From assembly GCA_002394725.1 (NCBI GenBank), contig DGUQ01000172.1, positions 1 to 32,655 on the forward strand: DNA of 32,655 nt. Direction: 5' to 3'. Positions 1 through 7,300 of the stretch are shown piece by piece. Source of the stretch: Ruminococcaceae bacterium UBA4306. GTDB lineage: Bacteria > Bacillota > Clostridia > Oscillospirales > Acutalibacteraceae. Position numbers and translations under genes: made by a program. Numbering within the stretch: position 1 is the stretch's first letter; each line of letters starts with the position of its first letter. Under the pieces are notes generated by a model. It saw only the letters and a list, made by a program, of their open reading frames with translations, searched no databases and was not told where the DNA came from.

Positions 1-64
1 CAGCTTGCACCGATGGATGAATTGGTCTATAATGATGGAGAAAAGCCATGAAAGGAGTCCCGTT

Positions 65-886
65 ATGAAGAAATATCTTCCTGCCCTGATCATCTTCGCC
101 GTATTTGAGGCGATCGCGGTCACACTGTGGTTGACAATGGATAACCTGTTCTATCTGATCAACTTCTCCTATATCGGCACCTGTATCGCGGTAGGAGTGG
201 GACTTTACACCGCCGGTTGGCGACACGCGCGGCGATTCGTACAGTTCGCGGTCGGCAGCTATATGCTGATCTATCTTGGCTTGATCTGCAACGAAAATAT
301 GCAGATCGAGGGTTTTTGGTACTACCTGTTCACCGGCGTATTTGAGGCGGCGACCATCCACTATGCCGTCGCCAAGATCTTCGGTCCGCTGCTCTTCGGA
401 CGCGGATGGTGCGGCTACGCCTGCTGGACGGCGATGATCCTCGACCTGTTGCCCTATAAGACCCCACAGGCGCCGCGCAAAAAGCGCGGCTTCATCCGCT
501 ACCTTACCTTCGCCGCGTCTCTGATTCTTGTCGCGGCGCTGTTCCTGACGCACGTCGGCAATCTCGAACGCGTCATGTTCTGGCTGTTCCTCGGCGGCAA
601 CCTCCTGTATTATGCCGTCGGCATTATCTTAGCGTTCGCCTTCAAGGACAACCGCGCTTTTTGCAAATACATCTGTCCGATCACGGTTTTCTTAAAGCCG
701 ATGAGCTACTTTTCTTTGATCCGCGTCAAATGCGACGAGAGTAAATGCGTGCACTGCGGCAAATGCAAAAAGGTCTGTCCGATGGACGTCGAGGTCGACA
801 ACAACAGCCGCAAACGCAAAAACGCCACCGAATGTATTTTATGCTACGAATGTACCAAGGTATGCCCGAAAAAGGCATTGAAATAA
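65..886 (+). CDS. Membrane 4Fe-4S binding protein, NapH/NosR-like
   Basis: A 273-residue integral membrane iron-sulfur protein, probably passing electrons at the membrane; its partner is not visible. Hydrophobic segments lie near residues 5-25, 33-50, 60-76, 84-104, 146-164 and 170-193. Cysteine motifs follow in order: C116-x3-C120 after a membrane segment, C200-x3-C204-P, and two ferredoxin-type clusters at C228/C231/C234/C238-P and C257/C260/C263/C267-P. The C-x3-C-P plus two-cluster C-terminus is typical of the NapH/NosR/CcoG-like family. The start at 65 is chosen because an AAAGGAG ribosome site lies just upstream; the longer frame from position 5 has no such site. The upstream neighbour is outside the window. 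The exact electron donor or acceptor cannot be told. Confidence 0.85.
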   Translation: MKKYLPALIIFAVFEAIAVTLWLTMDNLFYLINFSYIGTCIAVGVGLYTAGWRHARRFVQFAVGSYMLIYLGLICNENMQIEGFWYYLFTGVFEAATIHYAVAKIFGPLLFGRGWCGYACWTAMILDLLPYKTPQAPRKKRGFIRYLTFAASLILVAALFLTHVGNLERVMFWLFLGGNLLYYAVGIILAFAFKDNRAFCKYICPITVFLKPMSYFSLIRVKCDESKCVHCGKCKKVCPMDVEVDNNSRKRKNATECILCYECTKVCPKKALK

Positions 887-908
887 TTGACCAATTCCAT
901 AAACAAAC

Positions 909-945
909 AGGAGGTTGTCCGCCGATCGGATAACCTCCTTTGTTT
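909..945. terminator. Bidirectional hairpin terminator between convergent genes
   Basis: AGGAGGTT at 909-916 pairs with AACCTCCT at 932-939, with further TCC/GGA pairing inside. T-rich sequence follows on the plus strand and A-rich sequence precedes it, so it can serve the iron-sulfur gene on plus and the ComM-like gene on minus. Confidence 0.75.
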
Positions 946-998
946 ATGTCTGTTCGTATTTTGGGGATCAAATGATTTGATATAGCCAAATACCGCCC

Positions 999-2522
999 TT
1001 ATTCATGCCAGTATTTTCTGTCGAGGGAGCGGTACTGGATCGCCTCGCTGATGTGCGGCGCGCGGATAACCTCGCTTTGGTCGAGGTCGGCGATGGTACG
1101 CGCCACCTTCATGATGCGGTCATAGGCGCGCGCCGTCATGCCGAGCTTATCGAATGCCGCTTTCAGCATCCGATCCGCCTTGTCGTCGATCTGACAGACG
1201 TCCTCGAACATCGCCGCCTCGATGTGGGCGTTGCACTTGGTCTTTGACTGCTGAAAACGCTCCGTTTGGATCGCGCGCGCGGCATTGACGCGCCTGCGGA
1301 TATCGGCGGATTTTTCCTCGCCGCTTTTGGCGGTCAGATCGTCATACTCCACCGGCGGCACCTCGATATGGATGTCGATGCGGTCGAGCAGGGGACCCGA
1401 CACGCGGTTGAGGTATTTGTGCACCGCGTTATCCGAGCATGAACACTGCTTTTTCGGGTGGTTATAGTAACCGCAGGGGCAGGGGTTCATCGCGGCGATC
1501 AGCATGAACTCGGAGGGATAGGTATAGGTGCCGTGAGCGCGAGAAATCGACACCACGCCGTCCTCGAGCGGCTGGCGCAGCACCTCCAGCGCCGTGCGCT
1601 GGAACTCGGGCAGCTCATCGAGGAAGAGCACGCCGTTATGCGCGAGCGAGATCTCGCCGGGCTTAGGCGTGGTTCCGCCGCCCGTCATGCCCACGCGGGT
1701 GATCGTGTGGTGGGGCGAGCGGAACGGCCGCATCGTAATCAACCCCGAGCCCTTGGGCAGGGTACCGGCGATGGAATGGATCTTGGTCGTTTCGATGGTC
1801 TCCTCAAAGGTCATCTCGGGCAGGATGGTCACCATGCGCTTGGCGAGCATGCTTTTGCCGGCGCCGGGCGAGCCGATCAAGAGGACATTGTGTCCGCCGG
1901 CGGCGGCGATCTCCAACGCGCGCTTAGCCTCCGCCTGACCCTTCACCTGAGAGAAATCGAGCGTGCTGTCGGGCAGCTGATCGCTGTTTTGAAAGACAGC
2001 AGGCGCGATCTGCCTGCGCCCTGCCAGATGGTCGATCAGCTCAAATACATGGGTCACGGGATAAACCTGAAGCCCGTCCACCACCGCGCCCTCATTGGCG
2101 TTGACGGCAGGGACATAGAGCTTCTTCAAGCCCTGCTCACGAGCGGCGATCGCCATCGGCAGCACGCCGTTGACGCCGCGCAGCTCGCCCGAAAGACTCA
2201 GCTCACCGATGAACGCGCTGTCATCGGTATTGGCGTTGATCTGCCGCGTCGCCTTGAGCACCGTGATCAGAATCGGCAGATCATACAGCGGTCCTTCCTT
2301 CTTGATATCGGCAGGAGCGAGGTTGAGGATCAGGCGCGAATTCGGGAATTCAAAGCCGCAGTTTTTCATTGCGGAGCGCACACGATCCCTGCTCTCCTTG
2401 ACCGCCGTATCGGGCAGTCCGACAATGTCGAACGCAGCCATTCCGCGCGAGAGATCCGCCTCGATCTCGATGGCGTAGGTATTCAGTCCGAATAATCCGA
2501 GGCTGTTGCATTTTACTACCAT
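999..2522 (-). CDS. comM: YifB/ComM family Mg-chelatase-like AAA+ ATPase
   Basis: A 507-residue protein, the usual length for the YifB/ComM family. An N-terminal Lon-protease-like (ChlI) fold domain covers about residues 15-165, followed by the Mg-chelatase AAA+ domain. The Walker A loop GSPGAGKSML and the Walker B LFLDELPEF are clear, as is the cysteine cluster CPCGYYNHPKKQCSC, and the C-terminal helical domain contains YRSLDR. In naturally competent bacteria ComM is a helicase that promotes branch migration during recombination; its role in Clostridia is less clear. The start at 2522 is taken over an in-frame ATG at 2555 because an AAGGG site precedes it and homologs begin with MVVK-like residues. 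It is transcribed alone, convergent with the iron-sulfur gene. Confidence 0.93.
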   Translation of the reverse strand: MVVKCNSLGLFGLNTYAIEIEADLSRGMAAFDIVGLPDTAVKESRDRVRSAMKNCGFEFPNSRLILNLAPADIKKEGPLYDLPILITVLKATRQINANTDDSAFIGELSLSGELRGVNGVLPMAIAAREQGLKKLYVPAVNANEGAVVDGLQVYPVTHVFELIDHLAGRRQIAPAVFQNSDQLPDSTLDFSQVKGQAEAKRALEIAAAGGHNVLLIGSPGAGKSMLAKRMVTILPEMTFEETIETTKIHSIAGTLPKGSGLITMRPFRSPHHTITRVGMTGGGTTPKPGEISLAHNGVLFLDELPEFQRTALEVLRQPLEDGVVSISRAHGTYTYPSEFMLIAAMNPCPCGYYNHPKKQCSCSDNAVHKYLNRVSGPLLDRIDIHIEVPPVEYDDLTAKSGEEKSADIRRRVNAARAIQTERFQQSKTKCNAHIEAAMFEDVCQIDDKADRMLKAAFDKLGMTARAYDRIMKVARTIADLDQSEVIRAPHISEAIQYRSLDRKYWHE

Positions 2523-2548
2523 AATCAACCCTTCTTTTTTACCGCTTG

Positions 2549-2577
2549 TTGACAAATAACAACGTCTATTTTGTCAA
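2549..2577. promoter_or_regulatory. Inverted repeat upstream of the ComM-like gene
   Basis: TTGACAAATA (2549-2558) faces TATTTTGTCAA (2567-2577) across a short spacer; the arms match except for one extra T. It lies 27-55 bp before the comM start, where an operator or a leader hairpin would sit. Each arm also contains a TTGACA reading in one direction, but no good -10 box lies at the right distance, so the promoter itself is not assigned. Confidence 0.35.
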
Positions 2578-2764
2578 TACTAAACCCGAAACAACACCTA
2601 AATCGGTTATCGCCTTTATGTTCGAATAACTGTGATTGTATTATAACATACTTCTTCAATGTTGTAAACCAAAAATTGTTAAAAAATACTGTTTATTATG
2701 CACAAAATGTGTTATATTGTGAATAATTTGTCATTCTTTCGCCCCACTGATTTTGAAAAACCTG

Positions 2765-2793
2765 TTGACTTTTGGCAGCATATTTATTACAAT
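2765..2793 (+). promoter_or_regulatory. Sigma-A-type promoter of the SigH-like gene
   Basis: TTGACT (2765-2770), a 17-bp spacer and TACAAT (2788-2793) form a near-consensus housekeeping promoter 25 bp before the coding region, implying a very short leader. The stretch 2578-2764 is AT-rich with no other gene or structure that I can support. Confidence 0.75.
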
Positions 2794-2817
2794 TTACTCT
2801 AGATAATCTATTGTGAG

Positions 2818-3414
2818 GTGCTATATCTGAACGAGCCTACCGTCAACCGTGAAACACGGCAATCCGACGAAGAACTTCTGCATGATTTTCTGTCGGGAAA
2901 CGACGACGCCTTCGACTTGATCGCGTCGAGGTATTTGGGGCTGATCTCAACAGCCGCCAAAAAATACCGCGGTATGGCGACGGATATAGACGACAGTGAT
3001 ATGATACAGGAGGGCATGGTAGCGTTGCTGTCCGCCTGCCGCACCTATGACGGCAGTAAGGGCATGAGCTTTAAGAACTACCTGATGACCTGTGTCGAGA
3101 ACCGCTACCGCTCCATGATGCGCGCGTCATCGCGGCAGCGAGCTGTCCCCACTCGCAATATGATATCCCTTGAGGATGACGCGGAGGCTGCCTTTGATCC
3201 GACCGTGACCTCTCTTTCCGAGATGGTCGAGACCAAGGAATACATCAACTCTCTGCACCGCATCCTCAAAAACAGCCTCTCAACCCTCGAGTACAAAGTA
3301 GCGATTTTGCACCTTTCCGGCTATACGTACAAAGAAATAGCACAGCGGCTGAACATTTCCCTAAAATCAGTTGACAATGCACAGACCCGTATACGTCAAA
3401 AGCTTTCAAGGTAA
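2818..3414 (+). CDS. sigH: SigH-like RNA polymerase sigma factor
   Basis: A 198-residue sigma-70 family factor. Region 2 lies around residues 20-95, with the DIDDSDMIQEGMVAL core-binding helix and the -10-reading helix containing SFKNYLMTCVENRY. Region 4 is at about 145-198, with the helix-turn-helix YTYKEIAQRLNISLKSVDN. The order and the ending KSVDNAQTRIRQKL resemble Bacillus SigH (Spo0H), which controls early sporulation and competence genes, so a SigH role is inferred. The start is uncertain: GTG at 2818 has no good ribosome site in front, whereas GAGGTG at 2815-2820 would suit an in-frame CTG at 2827. The gene precedes a zinc-ribbon gene by 75 bp. Confidence 0.8.
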   Translation: MLYLNEPTVNRETRQSDEELLHDFLSGNDDAFDLIASRYLGLISTAAKKYRGMATDIDDSDMIQEGMVALLSACRTYDGSKGMSFKNYLMTCVENRYRSMMRASSRQRAVPTRNMISLEDDAEAAFDPTVTSLSEMVETKEYINSLHRILKNSLSTLEYKVAILHLSGYTYKEIAQRLNISLKSVDNAQTRIRQKLSR

Positions 3415-3489
3415 TACACCCCGAATAGAATTCAGACGGTGCAACTCCGCCGCGGGGTAAAATATATACCAAAAAGTGAGGTACACGCT

Positions 3490-3786
3490 ATGTACGAAGA
3501 CAAGATTCTCCGTTGCAAGGACTGTGGAAACGAGTTCGTATTCACAGCCGGCGAGCAGGAGTTCTACGCAGAGAAAGGTTTCGTCAACGAACCCCAACGC
3601 TGCAAGGACTGCCGTATCGCCCGCAAGAATGCAATCAGGGCTAATCGTGAGATGCACACAACCGTGTGTGCAGACTGTGGCGGCGAAGCAAAGATCCCAT
3701 TTAAGCCGATGGAAGGCAAGGATTACTATTGCAGCGAATGCTTTGCAAAGCGCAAAGAAGCCGAAGAAGCGGCACAAGCTGAATAA
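3490..3786 (+). CDS. Double zinc-ribbon protein with four CxxC pairs
   Basis: A 98-residue soluble protein with CxxC pairs at C9/C12, C38/C41, C60/C63 and C81/C84, enough for two zinc ribbons. The first half resembles the 'probable zinc-ribbon domain' family, with the sequence FTAGEQEFYAEKGF between its cysteine pairs; the second half is a CxxC...CxxC module ending in a charged Glu/Ala tail. Proteins of this kind are common in Firmicutes but have no settled function; nucleic-acid or ribosome binding is only a guess. The ATG at 3490 follows a GTGAGGT ribosome site. The longer reading from 3439 is disfavoured. A strong terminator follows directly. Confidence 0.85.
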   Translation: MYEDKILRCKDCGNEFVFTAGEQEFYAEKGFVNEPQRCKDCRIARKNAIRANREMHTTVCADCGGEAKIPFKPMEGKDYYCSECFAKRKEAEEAAQAE

Positions 3787-3803
3787 TAGACGAATAATTG
3801 CTT

Positions 3804-3833
3804 ACAGCGTTCCGATTTGGAACGCTGTTTTTC
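3804..3833 (+). terminator. Intrinsic terminator after the zinc-ribbon gene
   Basis: A perfect 10-bp stem, ACAGCGTTCC (3804-3813) with GGAACGCTGT (3819-3828), has a 5-nt loop and is followed by TTTTT. It ends the sigH/zinc-ribbon transcript and isolates it from the surface-protein locus downstream. Confidence 0.92.
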
Positions 3834-3848
3834 TATGCTTTTTTACTG

Positions 3849-3900
3849 TCATTGCGAGGGAATAGACTCCCTTTCCCAAGCAACCGAGAACAGATCCATC
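3849..3900 (+). repeat. Degenerate copy of a GTCATTGCGAGGG dispersed repeat
   Basis: GTCATTGCGAGGG at 3849-3861 recurs at 30269-30281, and an ACAATGACG remnant of the same end occurs at 13551-13559. The following GAATAGACTCCCTTTCCC resembles the body of short intergenic repeats common in gut Clostridia genomes. No coding content. Confidence 0.45.
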
Positions 3901-3962
3901 CATCGTCAGTCATAAGTCACAACCTGCGCTCTCTCATTTTGTACAAAATTTTATCAAACATC

Positions 3963-4016
3963 CACATAATTGTAGATAAATACTATATAACATTCACATA
4001 ATTTGGTTGTTATGTG
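3963..4016 (+). promoter_or_regulatory. Three CACATAA boxes, operator-like
   Basis: CACATAATT occurs at 3963-3971 and again at 3995-4003, 32 bp apart (about three helical turns). The second copy forms an inverted repeat with TTATGTG at 4010-4016 across an 8-nt gap. The group ends just upstream of the predicted -35/-10 region (4042). This is the arrangement expected of a dimeric regulator with an auxiliary site. No regulator is identified. Confidence 0.45.
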
Positions 4017-4018
4017 CA

Positions 4019-4047
4019 TGGATTATTCTTATATTACCTGTTATAAT
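4019..4047 (+). promoter_or_regulatory. Extended -10 promoter for the giant secreted-protein locus
   Basis: TGTTATAAT at 4039-4047 is a perfect extended -10 element. The -35 hexamer at 17 bp spacing, TGGATT, is poor, which fits either dependence on the extended TG or activation by a protein at the boxes upstream. It predicts a leader of roughly 260 nt before the start at 4316. No other promoter-like sequence fits between the leader terminator and the gene. Confidence 0.6.
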
Positions 4048-4054
4048 ATAAACT

Positions 4055-4315
4055 AATTAGATATACAATTTGCAGGTGATTTATTTAGCAATACTGGGAA
4101 CCAACTCATTTCACCCTTTCTCAATCTTGAAATCTAAATACTTGCGCATTTATCTTGACCGTTAACACATACATACACCTTTTAGAACGCTACATATTAA
4201 AAGCGATGAAACATCAAGATCAACTGTGCGCTTATCAATCGGAGCGTAATGGTATATTATGCTCCTTTTTTAATAGAGCGGCAGTACCTGCATTGTAAAA
4301 AGAGGAGGAAACGGT
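4055..4315 (+). ncRNA. Long structured 5' leader of the giant gene, class unknown
   Basis: The region between the predicted transcription start and the coding start is gene-free and ends with an intrinsic terminator at 4241-4271. AAGCG (4201-4205) can pair with CGCTT (4229-4233), and ACGCT (4187-4191) could alternatively pair with AGCGT inside the terminator stem, a possible but weak antiterminator. I do not recognise a known riboswitch consensus (no T-box, c-di-GMP-I, SAM, TPP or cobalamin core). It may be an attenuator or a separate small RNA of about 215 nt. Confidence 0.4.
4241..4271 (+). terminator. Intrinsic terminator inside the leader (attenuator candidate)
   Basis: GGAGCGTAAT (4241-4250), loop GGTAT and ATTATGCTCC (4256-4265) form a 10-bp stem with one G-U pair, followed directly by six T. 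It lies 45 bp before the giant gene's start codon and downstream of the only good promoter, so transcription must read through it to reach the gene. Confidence 0.85.
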
Positions 4316-7300
4316 ATGACGATTCACGGGTTACATACTTCAATCCATCGATCTGCCCTTAGGCTGATCGCGCTTGTGCTGACCGTCGTGATGCTCTTTA
4401 CCATGGATGCGATCGCTCTCACGACGGACAGTCTGAGGGCGGTATATGAGCTTTCACAGCAGACCTTCACGCTCACACCCGAGCAGGGCGTGACCGTAGA
4501 GCTGAGCGGTATGCTGCCTGTCAACGGATCCGCGGACGCAAAGACTGTCGACGCGGACGGCGAGGATGTCCTGCACGCCTATGATATCACGATCCGTTAT
4601 CAGAACGGCAGGGAGTTCGAGCCCTCCGACGGCGAGCCGATCAGCGTCAGCTTTCAGAGCGATTCGATCGCTAAGGCGAACAAGGACAGCGGCACGACGC
4701 TTGAGGTCGCGCATATCCCCGACAACGGCGAGGAGGAAGAGGTCGAGCTGCTCTCGGCAGAGGGCGACACCGCGTCCTTTGAGGCGGAGAGCTTCTCGGT
4801 CTATTTGATCCGCACCCATACCGGCGATACGGTAAACCACAATCCGCGCCGTATCTATCACTTCCTGTCTCCCGAATTCTCCACAGTCGAGCGCGAGGGC
4901 GTTCTGGATCACTACCGCGCGCCCGTGTATGAATTCCCCAACAAGCTCAATGATAAGGTGACCACACAGGCGATCCGCTCCGGCGAGAGCTTGCAGGAGA
5001 TCGTCCTGCCGCAGAACAGCAACTCCGGTCTGTTCTACGGCTGGTATGTCGTACAATGCAGCGGAGAGACGGAGGAGGTCACGGATGACGAAGGCGTGAC
5101 GCGCACGAATTACATTTACCATTGGGGCAACGGCGCGCCCGAGCACGTGGAGTTCAACGAGCCGATCAGCTTCCCCGACGCGACACAGGACGAGGATATC
5201 TACCTTGCGCCGCTGTTCGGCCGCTACCGCTTTTTGACCTTCCATCAGGATACCAAGGGCAGTGAAAACGCGAATATCATCGTATCGCGTAAGCTGATCG
5301 CGCTCGGCGACGACAGAAAATGCACCCTGTCGATCAGCGACGTGCGCGCTCCCTCTACCGACCCGAACAAGATCATCTTCTGGGGCTGGGAGTTCACCCA
5401 TGTCGACGGCGACACGCTTAAAGGAGAGACGGAAGTTAAGCAGACCGTCACCACCGAGGGCGAGGAGATCCCCGAGACGATCACCATAGAGGATAAAAAT
5501 ATCATCAACGGCGTCCAGCCCACCAGTGAAGAAATGCGCCACATGATCTATGATATCTGGCCTATCTTTAAGGAGGCGCGCTGGGTCGAGTTTGAGGTCG
5601 GAGGACACGGAGCCTCTTACCGACCGCCGCAGTTCATCCTGCTTGACGAGGATACGACCGGCTTTCATAACGTGCCCACCCGCCCGGGCTATGACTTCGA
5701 CGGCTGGTACTTCGGCAGCGAGGAAAATATGGTGACCGATGAAAACGCCGATATCCTCAACGTCACTAAACAGCTCAGCGACACCATGTCGATTCAAGAC
5801 GGCAAGCTCATCATCACAAATGAGGCGGAGGGCAACTCAGCGTCGCGCGTTTTTCACGCGAAATGGACGCCCAAGCAGACGGCGGACTTCACTGTCATCG
5901 TCTGGAAGCAGAAGGTGACCGATACCAAGCACTCCGGCGAGGAGGGCTATCCCGAAAAGACCTATGACTTCGCCGGATATTACCCCGAGGAGGGACGCAC
6001 CCTCTCCGGCAGTACCGACCTTGATCCGCGGCAATGCCCTGACTACAAGAATTACGAGGGCAATAACAAGGGCTTTGAGGACTTTGCTTCGACCCAAAAT
6101 GACATAACCGCCGATAACAACTTTGTCGGCTTCCACTTCTCGCACGCGGATATCTCCGACGACGGCTATAACCACCCCGAATACGAGAATAAGATCAACC
6201 CCAACGGCTCCACGGTCGTCAACGTCTACTATGACCGTGACCTGATGCAGATCACCTTCCACTATAAGTCCTCGGCTGTTTCCGGCAGCACCACCAGCGG
6301 CGACTATGTCTATCTGCGGACAACCGATAATACCGGCGAGCAGTATGGACTTGTGAACGGCGAGTATGTTCCTTTGGCACTGACTTCGGAGATCAGCGCC
6401 AACAGCTATAGCTTCTCGACGAAATATTCCCTGTCTACCGCGCAAGAGCAGATCATGTACGCCCTCATCGGCGGCGAATACGTGGAGCTGACAAGTCAAC
6501 CGATCTATCAATGGCAAACAAAGGTAACAAGCCCGGGTGGATGGTTCTCGTCAGATAAATACGGTTATTATCTGCCAGCTACAAGCAATAGCGGTACTCA
6601 GTACGGTATCTTTAACGGGAGCTTTAACGAAATATATAAAAGCGGTAATAGATGGTATCAAAATAAGTCCGGATGGATTAATCCGACTTACAGCAACGAA
6701 TATACCGGCACCCGTTACTCTCTTAATGAAACGGAAACCTCTTCAAAGGCGTACTCCGGAGCCCTTTATACGATCACGAACAACCAATTGACAGAAACAT
6801 CCGCTACGTCAGGAACTTTGTACGGTATCTTTGATAACGGACGTATCTATCAAATAGAGAAATCCGATACTATTATCGGCTATCAATACACCTATAACGG
6901 CGCAGCATATACCGGAGACCGTTATGCGGCTGACTTTGATAATACTTCCTACAGCGGTACGCTGTATAGGAAAACCGCGAACGGTTTTGTCGAAACGACC
7001 GACGACAACGGCGAAGGCGACATCTATGGCAGCCGCACCGAGGGCATTTACGAAGTGCTGACAAGGCAGGACGCGGAGCGAGTTTATACATGGAGAACGG
7101 AAAACGGCAGTGAATATACCGGCAATCGTTATCTGCGGTTTCACAGATCCTCCGACAGCTCCTATCCTTACGAGGTCGTATGGGAAGGATTGTACGGAAG
7201 AACCTTTGCCCAGAACGGCTACTCTTTCCCGGCTGAATACAGGTGGGAGGAATCCTCCAGCGGCGGTCAGGGACAAACACTGCTTTCCGGCTTTACCAAT

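Noticed and set aside
1458-2495. 345-codon open frame on the plus strand
   Set aside because: It is antisense to the well-supported ComM-like gene; its composition (Arg/His/Gln-rich) is typical of a shadow frame.
999-2522. Magnesium chelatase for chlorophyll or cobalamin synthesis
   Set aside because: The Lon-like N-terminal domain, cysteine cluster and length place it in the YifB/ComM family, not BchI/CobN-associated chelatases.
3963-4003. CRISPR-like repeat
   Set aside because: Only two 9-bp copies in AT-rich DNA with no array or cas genes; interpreted as operator-like boxes.
4454-5797. 447-codon open frame on the minus strand
   Set aside because: It lies fully opposite the giant secreted-protein gene in a GC-rich stretch, has no ribosome site or recognisable protein features, and is one of many such shadows there.
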